Shown: positions 53,665 through 63,124 of the stretch, one piece after another
Position numbering within the stretch: the stretch's first letter is position 1
How the letters are laid out: each line of letters starts with the position of its first letter
From: REEB95 sp963762425
GTDB taxonomy: Bacteria; Pseudomonadota; Alphaproteobacteria; ATCC43930; CGMCC-115725
Direction of reading: 5' to 3'
Length of the DNA: 64,000 nucleotides
Assembly (NCBI GenBank): GCA_963762425.1
Contig: CAVXKY010000009.1
Coordinates: 1 to 64,000 of the forward strand
The notes under the pieces: generated by a model
What the model saw: only the letters and a program-made list of their open reading frames with translations
Database searches by the model: none
Told to the model about the DNA's origin: nothing
Made by a program: the position numbers and the translations under genes

Positions 53665-54849
53665 TCACCCCGCCGGCACGGACGGAGCATCGCGCGTGCC
53701 GCCGTTTCGCCAGAAGCACAACACCATGGCCGCGATAAAGGCCAGCATGACGAGAATGGTGGCGATCACGCCGGGCCAGCCCGCCCAAATCCAGGCATAG
53801 CCCGGCAGCAAGGCGCCGAAACTGCCGCCGACGTAATAGGCGGTGACATAGAGCCCGACCGCCGAGGAGCGCGCGCGCCGGGCCGAGACCGCGATATAGC
53901 CGGTCGAGGTCGCCTGGCAGAAAAACCCCGCGCCCGAGGCCAGAACCAGGCCGAGGATGATGACGGCGAGGCTGCCCGACAGCGTCAGCGTCAGCCCCGC
54001 CACCCAGACGGCCAGGGCGGCGAGGACGAAGTTGCGCCGCCCGAAGCGCCGCACCAGCCGCCCGGTCAAGGGCGTGGTGAAGACGCCGGAGAGATAAACC
54101 ACGAAGATCGTGCCCAGCGCCGCCGCCGACAGCCCGAAGGGCGGCGCCGCCAGATAGAAACTTATATAGGTGAACAGGGCGACGAAATTGAACAACACGC
54201 CGAAGCCCACGGCAAAGGTGGCGGCGAGATCGGGATCGATGACATGCCCGATCATGTGGCTCATGGCCGTGCGGAAATCGCGGCTGGGGACGAAGCGCCG
54301 TTCCCGCGGCAGCAGCAGGAGCACGCCGATTGCGGCGGCCAGCGTGACCAGCGCCAGGCCCAGGAACGCGCCGCGCAGGCCGAAGGGTCCGGCCAGAATG
54401 CCGGTGAAGAACCGGCCGAAGAAGCCGCCGAAGCAGCTCGCGGCGGTATAGAGCCCGGCCATGCCGGCGGCGTGGGCGGGCGGCAGCTCGTCGCCGATAT
54501 AGGCCACGGTGACGACGAAGACCGGCGGCAGCAGCAGGCCCTGGACGAAGCGCCAGAACACCATCTGGCCGAGCGTCGGCGCCAGCGCGACCATGACCGT
54601 GGGCAGGAGCAGCGCGAACATGGCCGAAACGATGACGCGCTTGCGGCCGAGCATGTCGGCCACGGCGCCCGTGAAGGGCGCGATCAACGCCACCGCCAGC
54701 GTGGTCGAGCTGATGAGACGGCTCGATTCGACCGCGCCGACGCCGAATTCGCGCGCCACCAGCGGCAGCAGCGATTGCGGCGCGTAGAGGTTGATGAAGG
54801 CGCAGAAGCTGGCGAGCGCGATGGCTACCGGCCGGGCGAGCGAGCGCAT
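53665..54849 (-). CDS. MFS transporter (YnfM/NorA-like drug efflux)
   Basis: 394 residues with twelve hydrophobic helices. The N-terminus is FCAFINLYAPQSLLPLVAREFGVG and motif A is FTGAVADMLGRKRVIVSAM. The second half has FTTPLTGRLVRRFGRRNFVLAAL. The YnfM-type proteins of this kind export drugs or metabolites; substrate unknown. It is upstream of mepA on the same strand. Confidence 0.9.
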   Translation of the reverse strand: MRSLARPVAIALASFCAFINLYAPQSLLPLVAREFGVGAVESSRLISSTTLAVALIAPFTGAVADMLGRKRVIVSAMFALLLPTVMVALAPTLGQMVFWRFVQGLLLPPVFVVTVAYIGDELPPAHAAGMAGLYTAASCFGGFFGRFFTGILAGPFGLRGAFLGLALVTLAAAIGVLLLLPRERRFVPSRDFRTAMSHMIGHVIDPDLAATFAVGFGVLFNFVALFTYISFYLAAPPFGLSAAALGTIFVVYLSGVFTTPLTGRLVRRFGRRNFVLAALAVWVAGLTLTLSGSLAVIILGLVLASGAGFFCQATSTGYIAVSARRARSSAVGLYVTAYYVGGSFGALLPGYAWIWAGWPGVIATILVMLAFIAAMVLCFWRNGGTRDAPSVPAG

Positions 54850-54974
54850 GACCTAACTCTATCAGGCGAATGCCGAACCGGCTCAAGCGCTATTCTTGCC
54901 CAGCCAAGTCCCGGGGCAATGCCGGGTAATGTCGGCTGCGCACGTGTTTGGGGAGGAATTGTGGCGGCTTCAAG

Positions 54975-55293
54975 CTAGCTTCGTCCTGGTCCACGGCGCC
55001 TGGCACGGCGCCTGGTGCTGGCAGCGGGTCCGCTCGCGGCCTCGCCGCGAACGGAGAGCACTCCGTGTACACGCCCACCCTCACCGGCCTGGGCGACGGT
55101 CGCACTGATGAGCGCGGAGGTAGACCTCGGCACGCACATCGCCGACGTCGTGAACCTGATCCAGTGGGAGGGACTGACGGACATCGTGCTGTGCGGCCAC
55201 TCCTACGGCGGCATGGTCGTCACCGGAGTCGCGGACAGCATGCCAGAGCGCCTGCGCGCCCTGGTCTACCTCGATGCCTTCGTACCCAAATGA
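54975..55293 (+). pseudogene. Alpha/beta hydrolase remnant
   Basis: Segments of one alpha/beta hydrolase fall in three frames. SFVLVHGAWHGAWCWQRV is at the start, then GLAANGEHSVYTPTLTGLG, then SAEVDLGTHIADVVNLIQWEGLTDIVLCGHSYGGMVVTGVADSMPERLRALVYLDAFVPK (given in part) to TGA at 55291-55293. The nucleophile elbow GHSYGG is intact, but the protein is shifted twice and ends at about half the normal length, before the catalytic Asp and His. Confidence 0.75.
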
Positions 55294-55365
55294 TTTCTCG
55301 CTCCTCGGACCGTAGCGCGAAGCTAATTGCGCGAAGTCGCGCGCGTCTGTGTCGAAGTCTGTAAG

Positions 55366-55611
55366 TTGAAGCCGCTGCCCGCGATCTATTACCGTGTATC
55401 CATCTCGTATTACGCCGCCTATACCGACAAGATGTCGACCTTTCACCTGATCCGCTGCTTCGAGCAGTAGCTGAAGCTCATCGGCAGAATCTTCGAAGCT
55501 CAATCGGGTCTATATCCGCGCCATCGGGCATATCGACGGGCGTTCGGCTCGTTTACGGAGAAAACGCGCAATAAGCTGGGCTGGATCTATTACGAGCTGC
55601 CTGCGGCATGA
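55366..55611 (+). pseudogene. Unidentified coding remnant
   Basis: 82 codons broken by one TAG (55468-55470). It reads LKPLPAIYYRVSISYYAAYTDK...LIRCFEQ, then after the stop LKLIGRIFEAQS...KLGWIYYELPAA. Aromatic-rich and unrecognised. Together with the hydrolase fragment it fills the gap before purM with decayed DNA; no other gene is evident between 55294 and 55677. Confidence 0.3.
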
Positions 55612-55677
55612 GTATGCTGACAGCGCGGGGCTAGGGATGGAGTTGCCGCCAAGGCCGGGGCAGCGTAGAAAACATCG

Positions 55678-56766
55678 GTGACGGAGCAGAAAAGCCAGAG
55701 CTACCGCGACGCCGGAGTCGACATCGACGCCGGCGACGCCCTCGTCGAGGCGATCAAGCCCTATGCCAAGGCCACCGCGCGCAAGGGCACGGCGGCGGGT
55801 TTGGGCGGTTTCGGCGCGCTGTTCGATCTCAAGAAAGCGGGCTTCCGCGACCCCATCCTGGTCGCCACCACCGACGGCGTGGGCACCAAACTCAAGATCG
55901 CGATATCGACCGGACGGCACGAGACCATCGGCCAGGATCTGGTCGCCATGTGCGTCAACGATCTGGTGGTGCAGGGCGCCCAGCCGCTGTTCTTCCTCGA
56001 TTACTTCGCCACCGGAAAACTCGAAGTCAACAAGGCGCGCATCATCATCAAGGGCATCGCCGACGCCTGCCGCGAAGTCGGCTGCGCGCTCATCGGCGGC
56101 GAGACCGCCGAAATGCCCGGCATGTATGGCGGCGGCGAATACGATCTGGCGGGTTTCGCCGTGGGGGCGGTCGAGCGCGGCAAGGCGATCGACGGCAGCG
56201 GCGTCGAAGCGGGCGACATCGTGCTCGGCCTGGCCTCGTCGGGCCTCCACTCCAACGGTTTCTCGCTGGTGCGCCGCGTGGTCGAGGAATCCGGGCTCGA
56301 TTATTCGGCGGCCGCGCCGTTTTCGCCCAAGCAAAATCTCGGCGAGGCGCTGCTGACCCCGACCCGGCTTTACGTCAAACCCTGCCTCGCCGCGCTCAAG
56401 GCGGGCGGCGGGAAGGCAAATGGAATCCGGGCCTTCGCCCATATCACCGGCGGCGGGCTGATCGAGAACGTGCCGCGCGTGCTGCCCGCGAGCCTCGCCG
56501 CCGAACTGGACGCCGCGCGCTGGCATCTCCCGCCGGTGTTCGCCTGGCTGCAAAAGGGGGCATCCATCCCGCGTCCCGAGCTGGCGCGCACCTTCAATTG
56601 CGGCATCGGCATGGTTGCGGTGGTGGCGCCCGCATCGCTCAAGAAGGTCGAAGCCGCGCTCAAGAAATCGGGCGAGCGCGTGTTCCGCATCGGGCATATC
56701 ATTAAACGGAAGAAAGGCGGTCCCGGCGCCGTCATCCTCAACACGGAGCGCGCGTGGCCCGGCTGA
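55678..56766 (+). CDS. purM: Phosphoribosylformylglycinamidine cyclo-ligase (AIR synthase)
   Basis: Converts FGAM to AIR with ATP in purine biosynthesis. 362 residues from a GTG at 55678 (MTEQKSQSYRDAGVDIDAGDALVEAIK). Family blocks are VATTDGVGTKLKIA, CVNDLVVQGAQPLFFLDYFATG and LIGGETAEMPGMYGGGEYDLAGF. The C-terminal GGGLIENVPRVLP and FNCGIGMVAVV are also present. It overlaps purN by 13 bp. Confidence 0.96.
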   Translation: MTEQKSQSYRDAGVDIDAGDALVEAIKPYAKATARKGTAAGLGGFGALFDLKKAGFRDPILVATTDGVGTKLKIAISTGRHETIGQDLVAMCVNDLVVQGAQPLFFLDYFATGKLEVNKARIIIKGIADACREVGCALIGGETAEMPGMYGGGEYDLAGFAVGAVERGKAIDGSGVEAGDIVLGLASSGLHSNGFSLVRRVVEESGLDYSAAAPFSPKQNLGEALLTPTRLYVKPCLAALKAGGGKANGIRAFAHITGGGLIENVPRVLPASLAAELDAARWHLPPVFAWLQKGASIPRPELARTFNCGIGMVAVVAPASLKKVEAALKKSGERVFRIGHIIKRKKGGPGAVILNTERAWPG

Positions 56767-57398
56767 AGACCGCCGTGCTGATCTCCGGCCGCGGCTCGAA
56801 TTTGCAGGCGCTGATCGAGGCCTGCGCCGCGCCCGGTTTCCCGGCCGAGATCGCGCTGGTGATCTCGAACCAGGCCAAGGCCGGCGGACTCGAACACGCC
56901 GCCAAGGCCGGGATTCCGGCGAAAATCGTGCCGCATCGCGATTTCAAGACGCGCGAGGAATTCGAGGCGGCGCTCGACAAGATTTTGCACGGGGCGGGAA
57001 TCGAGCTGGTCTGCCTGGCCGGATTCATGCGCGTGCTGACCGGCGGTTTCGTCGATGCCTGGCGCGGCAAGCTGGTCAACATCCATCCTTCGCTGCTGCC
57101 CGATTTCCCCGGCCTCGACACCCATCGCCGCGCGCTCGAAGCCCATAAGCGCGTCGCCGGCTGTTCGGTGCATTTCGTCGCCGCCGACGTGGATGCCGGT
57201 CCGCTCATCGTCCAGGCCAAGGTGCCGGTGCTGCCGGGCGACGACGAGGCCAGGCTTGCCGCCCGCGTGCTGGAAGCCGAGCACAAGGCCTATCCCTTGG
57301 CATTGCAGCTGATTGCCGAACGCCGCGTGCGGCTCGACGGCGCCAAGGTCGAGATCGACGGCAAGCCCGGGCCGCTTTTGCTCGGCCCGGCGGAATGA
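56754..57398 (+). CDS. purN: Phosphoribosylglycinamide formyltransferase
   Basis: Transfers a formyl group from 10-formyl-THF to GAR. 214 residues from a GTG at 56754 within purM. ISGRGSNLQALIEA binds phosphate, and FMRVLTGGFVDAWRGKLVNIHPSLLPDFPGLDTHRRALEA carries the catalytic Asn/His/Asp set (given in part). The stop overlaps the next gene as AATGATG. Confidence 0.96.
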   Translation: MARLKTAVLISGRGSNLQALIEACAAPGFPAEIALVISNQAKAGGLEHAAKAGIPAKIVPHRDFKTREEFEAALDKILHGAGIELVCLAGFMRVLTGGFVDAWRGKLVNIHPSLLPDFPGLDTHRRALEAHKRVAGCSVHFVAADVDAGPLIVQAKVPVLPGDDEARLAARVLEAEHKAYPLALQLIAERRVRLDGAKVEIDGKPGPLLLGPAE

Positions 57399-58519
57399 TG
57401 ACCCGGACGATAGGCTGGCAAGTTTCCGCCGCGGCGCTGTTTTGGGGCGCCGTGTTCCTGGTGCAGAATCTCAATTGGGGCGCGGGCGCGGGGAAGGCGT
57501 TGGTGCTGCTGGCGCTGCTGTTCGGCGCGCTCTATCTCGCTTTGCGCGAAGTAAAGCCGCTTCAGGCGGCGGCGGAAAAGCCCGCGCGCGCGCTCACGGG
57601 TTTGGCCTTGTTGCTGCTGCTGGCGCAGCTCATCTATTTCGGCCTGCGTTTCGCCCATCCGCATCTTATCGACATGGCGACCACCACGCTCGATGCCGGC
57701 AAGGCGATGCTCCAGGGTCAGAACCCCTACACAATGCCGATCGACACCGAAGCCGCCGGGCTCGGGGTATTGCCTGAATTCCAGGGCTATAAATATCTGC
57801 CGCTGATGCCGGCGGTTTATCTGCCCCTGGGTTTAGTTTGGGGCGCGCGCGGATTGCTGGCGACCAATCTGTTGCTGCTGGCGGCGACGTTGGGGCTGAT
57901 GCAACGCCTGGGCCGCGACGCGGTGTCGGCGCGCGCCGGGCTTATCGCCGTATTGCTGTATCTCTCCATCCCACTGGCGGCGCAGCAGGTGCTGGTCAAG
58001 GGCTCGACCGACCTCGCCGCGGTGGCGCCGTTGCTGCTGGGGTTCGTGCTGATGGAACGCCGCCCGGGCTGGGCCGGATTTTGCGTGGGCTTGTCGATTG
58101 CGGCCAAGCTCTTCCCCGGCGTGCTGTTCCTGCCCTGCCTCCTGCCCGGCGGCTGGACGGAGAGGCGGCGTTATGCGATCGGCGCGGCGCTGGGGCTGTT
58201 GCCGATATTGCCCTATGCCTGGGCATCGCCCGCGGCGCTTTACGACAACATCGTGCTGTTCAACGCCATCCGCGCGCCCGACAGCACCAGTTGGCTGGCA
58301 TCGGCCCCGGACGCCGCTTTCGCCGCGCGCTCGATCTTCTTCACGCTATTCGCCGGAACCTCTGTCTATATCGGACGGCGCGCGCCCGGCCTGGCCACGC
58401 GCGCCGGCCTGGGCGCCATGCTCGTGCTCGGCGCCATCCTCGCCGGGCCGGCGGCGCACCACAATTATCACCTGTGGTGGCTGCCCTTCTATTGCGTGAC
58501 TTTGGCGGCGGCGCTATAG
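57395..58519 (+). CDS. Polytopic membrane protein, GT87-like glycosyltransferase
   Basis: 374 residues with about ten hydrophobic helices. Between helices 3 and 4 lies DMATTTLDAGKAMLQGQNPYTMP, the pattern GxNPY typical of GT-C/GT87 (DUF2029) mannosyltransferases that use polyprenyl-phosphate sugars. Shorter than most GT87 (about 400-450), but the end is not obviously broken. It starts inside the purN stop. Confidence 0.75.
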   Translation: MMTRTIGWQVSAAALFWGAVFLVQNLNWGAGAGKALVLLALLFGALYLALREVKPLQAAAEKPARALTGLALLLLLAQLIYFGLRFAHPHLIDMATTTLDAGKAMLQGQNPYTMPIDTEAAGLGVLPEFQGYKYLPLMPAVYLPLGLVWGARGLLATNLLLLAATLGLMQRLGRDAVSARAGLIAVLLYLSIPLAAQQVLVKGSTDLAAVAPLLLGFVLMERRPGWAGFCVGLSIAAKLFPGVLFLPCLLPGGWTERRRYAIGAALGLLPILPYAWASPAALYDNIVLFNAIRAPDSTSWLASAPDAAFAARSIFFTLFAGTSVYIGRRAPGLATRAGLGAMLVLGAILAGPAAHHNYHLWWLPFYCVTLAAAL

Positions 58520-58555
58520 AAGTTGGGGTCGGAATACGTGCCGGGGGAACCCATC

Positions 58556-58678
58556 ATGGTCGTGGATCAAGAAGCGCAATCCCATTACCAGACTTGGCTG
58601 GGCTTCGCCCGGCTGATGCGCTGGGTGGTCGGCATCATCGTCGTGACGCTGCTGCTGATGGCCTATTTCCTGGTCTAG
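58556..58678 (+). CDS. aa3-type cytochrome c oxidase subunit IV (40 aa)
   Basis: MVVDQEAQSHYQTWLGFARL followed by one TM helix (WVVGIIVVTLLLMAYFLV). The HYQTWLGFARL block plus a single helix is the bacterial aa3 COX subunit IV signature. Such 40-60 residue subunits stabilise the aa3 oxidase. GGGGGA lies 8 bases before the ATG. The stop codon is built into the following hairpin. The catalytic aa3 subunits are not in this window. Confidence 0.82.
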   Translation: MVVDQEAQSHYQTWLGFARLMRWVVGIIVVTLLLMAYFLV

Positions 58679-58700
58679 AGCGCGTTCAGAATGCGCTCTA
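58676..58700. terminator. Hairpin between convergent aa3 subunit IV and ndk genes
   Basis: TAGAGCGC (58676-58683) and GCGCTCTA (58693-58700) pair perfectly around a 9-base loop. It overlaps the stop of the subunit IV gene. It lies 60 bp from the ndk stop and may terminate both directions. No strong U-tract; similar TAGAGCGC palindromes are common in alphaproteobacteria. Confidence 0.5.
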
Positions 58701-58760
58701 AATTCTAGGTTTGGTCGCATTTTTTACGGCGAACCGCTACACACTTCGCCGGAAAATGCT

Positions 58761-59171
58761 TCATAGGCCGGGAAAGAAGAAGGCGATCTCGGTCTTGGCG
58801 GTTTCGGCCGAATCCGAGCCGTGCACCGAATTGGCCTCGATCGATTCCGCGAAATCCTTGCGGATGGTGCCCGGCGCGGCCTTGGCCGGGTCGGTTGCGC
58901 CCATGATCTCGCGGTTCAAGGCGACCGCGTTCTCGCCCTCCAGCACCTGCACCACCACCGGCCCCGAGGTCATGAAGGCGACCAGGCCGTTGTAGAACGG
59001 CCGCGCCTTGTGCACGGCGTAGAATTCCTCCGCCTGGGCGCGGGTGAGTTGCAGCTTCTTCTGCGCGACGATGTGCAAGCCCCGCGCGGTGAAGCGCGCG
59101 TTGATCTTGTCGGCCAGATTGCGGCGCGTGGCGTCCGGCTTGATGATCGAGAAAGTGCGTTCCTTGGCCAT
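58761..59171 (-). CDS. ndk: Nucleoside diphosphate kinase
   Basis: Transfers gamma-phosphate between NTPs and NDPs through a phospho-His. 136 residues. The start MAKERTFSIIKPDATRRNL binds nucleotide. The active His is in ANSVHGSDSAETAKTEIAFFF. It lies downstream of holC with a 62-bp gap, probably its own transcript. Confidence 0.96.
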   Translation of the reverse strand: MAKERTFSIIKPDATRRNLADKINARFTARGLHIVAQKKLQLTRAQAEEFYAVHKARPFYNGLVAFMTSGPVVVQVLEGENAVALNREIMGATDPAKAAPGTIRKDFAESIEANSVHGSDSAETAKTEIAFFFPGL

Positions 59172-59233
59172 GCGAAATCCGTTTCCGTGGGTTGATGAGG
59201 CGCGGCGGGTTATAGCGGGCTAATCGGATTGCT

Positions 59234-59704
59234 TCAACCGGCGTCGCCGGATGCGCGCTTCTCCCAGCCTTTCTCGGTCTGCTGCCAATAAGTGAGCGTG
59301 TGCCCCGCCTCCTTGGCCTGTTTCCAGCGCGCGCGCGCCGCCGCGACCGCCGCCGGGTCGTTGCCGTCGAACATGTCGCAGACCCGCTTGTAGTCGGCGA
59401 GCCGGGCGGAGCTTGCCCCATCGACGAGCACCAGCATGGATGCTTGGTTGGGGTTCTCGTCCTCGATTGTGAGCCAGATCGGCTGCCGCGCCGGGTTGCC
59501 GTCCTTGGCCGATCCGTGCGGCAGAAAAGCCTCGTCGTTGTAGGTCCAGAGCAGATTGTTGAGGTGATCGACGCGCTCGCTCGATCCGGCCAGAACCACG
59601 ACGCGGTGCCCGCCGGCATAGGCTTTTTCCAGCAGCTGCGGCAAGGCGCGATCGAGCGGCGAGGCGCGGAGATGATAGAAACCGATCTCCGTCATAACGG
59701 GCAT
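59234..59704 (-). CDS. holC: DNA polymerase III subunit chi
   Basis: Clamp-loader accessory subunit that binds SSB. 156 residues. MTEIGFYHLRASPLDRALPQLLEKAYAGGHRV, LNNLLWTYNDEAFLPHGSA and ADYKRVCDMFDGND are typical HolC blocks. The gene is 5 bp downstream of pepA, the usual pepA-holC pair. Confidence 0.93.
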   Translation of the reverse strand: MPVMTEIGFYHLRASPLDRALPQLLEKAYAGGHRVVVLAGSSERVDHLNNLLWTYNDEAFLPHGSAKDGNPARQPIWLTIEDENPNQASMLVLVDGASSARLADYKRVCDMFDGNDPAAVAAARARWKQAKEAGHTLTYWQQTEKGWEKRASGDAG

Positions 59705-59709
59705 CGCCC

Positions 59710-61197
59710 CTAGTCTTCGTAATTGTCGGCGACGAAGCGCTCGAGCAGGCGCAGGCCGAAGGCGGTGGCGCCCTTGGGCACGATGGGCGTGTCCTTCTTG
59801 GACCAGGTGACGCCGGCGATGTCGATATGCGCCCAGGGCAGCTTGTTGACGAAGCGTTCGATGAAGGTGGCCGCGGTGATGCTGCCGGCCTCGCGGTTGC
59901 CGCTGATGTTCTTGATGTCGGCGGCGTCGCTGTCCATCATCTTGTCATAGGCTTCGCCCAGCGGCATGCGCCACAGCTTCTCGCCGGTGGCTTGGCCGGC
60001 GGCGGCGAGTTGGCCGGCGAGCTTGTCGTTGTTGCTGAACAGGCCGGCATTCTCGGTGCCGAGCGCGATGATGATGGCGCCGGTGAGCGTGGCCAGATCG
60101 ATCATCAATTGCGGCTTGAAGCGGTCCTGGCAGTACCACAGCGCATCGGCCAGCACCAGGCGGCCCTCGGCGTCGGTGTTCAGCACCTCGATGGTTTGCC
60201 CCGACATCGACTTGACGATGTCGCCCGGGCGCTGCGCGTTGCCGTCGGGCATGTTCTCGACCAGGCCGCCGATGCCGACGGCGTTGACCTTGGCCTTGCG
60301 GCCGGCCAGCGCCATCATCAGCCCGATCACCACGCCGGCGCCGCCCATGTCCCATTTCATGTCCCACATGCCGTCGGCCGGCTTGATCGAAATGCCGCCG
60401 GTATCGAAGGTGACGCCCTTGCCGACGAAGGCGATGGGTGCCTTGTTGCGCGCGCCGGGATTGCCCTTCCATTGCATGACGAGCAATCGGGGCGGCTTGG
60501 CGCTGCCCTGCGCCACGCCCAACAGCGCGCCCATGCCGAGCGCGGCCATCTTCCTTTCGTCGAGCACTTCGACCTCGACGCCGAGTTCGCGCAACGCCAG
60601 CGCGCGCTTCGCCAGGCTTTCGGGATAGATCACGTTCGCCGGCTCGGAAACGATGTCGCGGGTGAAGAACACGCCGGCGGCGATTTTTTCCAGCGGCGCG
60701 AAGTCGCGCTTGGCGCCCGCCGCGTCCGTCACCAGGAAGACGAGTTCGGCGAGCGAGGGTTTTTGCTCCGGCTTCTCCTTGGTGCGGTACTTGTCGAAGC
60801 GATAGGCGCGCATCCGGGCGCCGAAGGCGAGATCGGCGGCGATTTTGGATTCCCCTTTGCCCGGCCGGTCGACCGCCACCGCCGCGCTTTTCACGCCGGC
60901 GGCGTTGAGCTGGGCGAGGATGACGCCGCCGCGATTCTTCCAGGCGCCGGGCTCGTCATCCGACTTGCCGGATCCTACCAGCAGCACGCTCGCCACGCCG
61001 AGCTTGGCCGGCGCCAGCACCGCCAGCGTCTCGAGCGCGCGGCCGGTGAAGCGCGAGGATTCCATGGCGCGGAAAAGCGCGCCGCCGCTCGTCTTGTCGA
61101 GCGCCTTGCCGGTGGGCGAAAGCTTGCGGCCCTCGGCGGCGAAGACGACGATGGTCCCGCTTTTGGGCAGGCGGGGCGCGGCGAAGCTGATTTTCAT
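59710..61197 (-). CDS. pepA: Leucyl aminopeptidase
   Basis: M17 dizinc/manganese cytosolic aminopeptidase, 495 residues. The C-terminal catalytic part holds FVGKGVTFDTGGISIKP, VNAVGIGGLVENMPDGNAQRPGD and the signature NTDAEGRLVLADAL. These contain the metal-binding Asp and Glu residues and catalytic Lys/Arg. In E. coli PepA also acts in Xer site-specific recombination and DNA binding. It lies upstream of holC, 5 bp apart. Confidence 0.96.
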   Translation of the reverse strand: MKISFAAPRLPKSGTIVVFAAEGRKLSPTGKALDKTSGGALFRAMESSRFTGRALETLAVLAPAKLGVASVLLVGSGKSDDEPGAWKNRGGVILAQLNAAGVKSAAVAVDRPGKGESKIAADLAFGARMRAYRFDKYRTKEKPEQKPSLAELVFLVTDAAGAKRDFAPLEKIAAGVFFTRDIVSEPANVIYPESLAKRALALRELGVEVEVLDERKMAALGMGALLGVAQGSAKPPRLLVMQWKGNPGARNKAPIAFVGKGVTFDTGGISIKPADGMWDMKWDMGGAGVVIGLMMALAGRKAKVNAVGIGGLVENMPDGNAQRPGDIVKSMSGQTIEVLNTDAEGRLVLADALWYCQDRFKPQLMIDLATLTGAIIIALGTENAGLFSNNDKLAGQLAAAGQATGEKLWRMPLGEAYDKMMDSDAADIKNISGNREAGSITAATFIERFVNKLPWAHIDIAGVTWSKKDTPIVPKGATAFGLRLLERFVADNYED

Positions 61198-61260
61198 GAA
61201 GCTGATCCTTGAACCCGATGGCCTCGAACCCGGTGGATATGCGGCGATAGGCTGCCGCTG

Positions 61261-63124
61261 TCAACCGCCAAGGCAAAGCGGCGCTTCGGACACCACCCGG
61301 GACCAGCGGCCGCGGGTTGCCGGCGGATAGGCAATCAGCGCCGCCACATGCCAGCCCGCTTGGTCGTGCAAAAACAGCGCCGCCTGTCCCGCCGGCACGC
61401 CGTCCACGCCCGTGGGCGCGCAGGACAACAACGCCCACTGATCCCCCGGCCCGGCGATTTGGCCGAGCGTCCCGGGCGTGAACTCGGTGACGGAGCCGAT
61501 CTGGAGGTTGTCGCGGCGCGGCGGCGTCAGCCGCAACGCGCCTTCGATCATGGTGGCGAGACTGCCATTGTCGCCCGGCAGGATCAGCATCAGCCGGTCG
61601 CGATCGGCGACGCGCGAGGCTATTTCCCCAGCCAGCAGCCAGGCGCGTTGCTGCGGCACTTCGAGATCGAAGCGCAGGAAGTTAAGGAACACCAGCGGGC
61701 AAGCGAGCAGGATGACGATCATCGCCGCCGGCAGCAGCCGATTCCGACGCGCGGACAGCGTCGCCACCCGCGCGCCGATCCAATCGCGCGCGAGCCAGGT
61801 CGCCGCCACCATCAGCAGCAGCGACAGATGGGTGTTGTAACGGAAATAGGAATGGGCGTCGGTCGCCATCTGATTGGTGAAATGCGCGACATAGGCGAGC
61901 ACCAACGCACCGGTATAAATCACCGCCACCCCGCTCAGGATCGCCGCCGCGCGCATCCCGGGCGCGGCATTCCAGGCGACCGGAGCGCGCCGGCAGCGGA
62001 CGAGGAAAATCCCGATCACGGCGAAAAGCAGGGCGAAAAACGGCACTTTTTCCGCCACCGTCCCCGCCATGCTGCGCAGGATGGCCGGCAGACTGCCGAA
62101 CTGCCAGCTCGTCAACGGCAGGGTCGTGAGCTGAACATCCGGCGAGGCGAAATGGCTCGGCACATACCAGTGCCAGGCGAGATAGAGGATCAGCGCCGGC
62201 AAAACGGCCAGCGCGCAGCGCGACAGCGCCAAGCGGCGCGTCTCGCCCTGCGCGGGCGGCAACAACGCCGACGTCGCGGCGACGCCCAGCGCCAGCGCGA
62301 CGCTGTCCGGCTTGATGCTGACCAAGGCGGCGAGGACCAGCGCCAGCAGGCCGGTGTCCTTCTTTCCGGCGCGGCGGGCGGCGAGAAAACCGGCGCAGGC
62401 CAGCGCCACCGCGACCGAAGGCTCGCCATAGCCCGACAGGTCGTAGCGCGGCGCGAAGCCGGGATTGAACGCGGTCGCGAGCAGCACGCCCAGCGCCAAG
62501 GATCCCCAGGATGGAACCGCGCCGGGATCGTCCTCGCTCTTCGCCGCCAGCCGCGCCAGCAGCAATCCCGCGGCCAGTTGCAGCACCAGGTTGAAACCGA
62601 TCAAGGCATTGGCGGGAAAGCCGGGCATCGCCAGCGAAGCGACGAACGTGGCCAATTGCTGGTTATAGGGCGCGGCGGGCAGGAAGGAATACGCGTCGGG
62701 ACGCCCATCCGCCGGAAAAAATCCGTGATCGGCGAGATAGGCGGCGTTGGGCAGAAGGTTGAGGAAGGTGTCGGGCTGGCTCGGCCGCGCGCTCGCCATC
62801 ACCGCCAGAAGCGGCAAGGCCAGCAGGAGAATGCGCCCGATGCCGCGCCATTCGCCCCAGGCCAGTGCGCGATCCCGGCGCGATCAATCCGGCCAGTCCC
62901 AGCGCCGCCAAGATCCAGCCCGGAATACGCATCGACAGCGGCGTCGCCACGCCCCACAGCGTCAGCACCAGCGCCGCCGCGCCCCAGCCCGCGACCAACG
63001 CGATTTCGGGCGCGGCGCGGCCTCGCGACGCCAGCCGTCCCAATCCCATGAATGCGAGCGCGGCAAAACCCACGCAGGCCCAGCCGGCCAAGTCGAAAGC
63101 GGAGGGGATGAGCAGTGCGATCAC
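61261..63124 (-). pseudogene. Large polytopic membrane protein (GT-C-like), frameshifted
   Basis: About 620 residues, eleven or so hydrophobic helices. I place the start at the GTG at 63124 (VIALLIPSAFDLAGWACVGFAAL), which overlaps the stop of the preceding reading as GTGA, a common arrangement here. The frame runs to about 62868 (AALGLAGLIAPGSR), where one base shifts it to ALAWGEWRGIGRILLLALPLLAVMASARPSQPDTF and on to the stop at 61261. AYNQQLATFVAS-like polar loops between helices and the pattern resemble GT-C glycosyltransferases. Function unknown. It could instead be fused to the upstream part as one protein. Confidence 0.7.

Noticed and set aside
55081..55503. 140-codon minus-strand frame near the hydrolase remnant
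   Set aside because: Largely antisense to the alpha/beta hydrolase fragments, which have real motifs (GHSYGG) on the plus strand.
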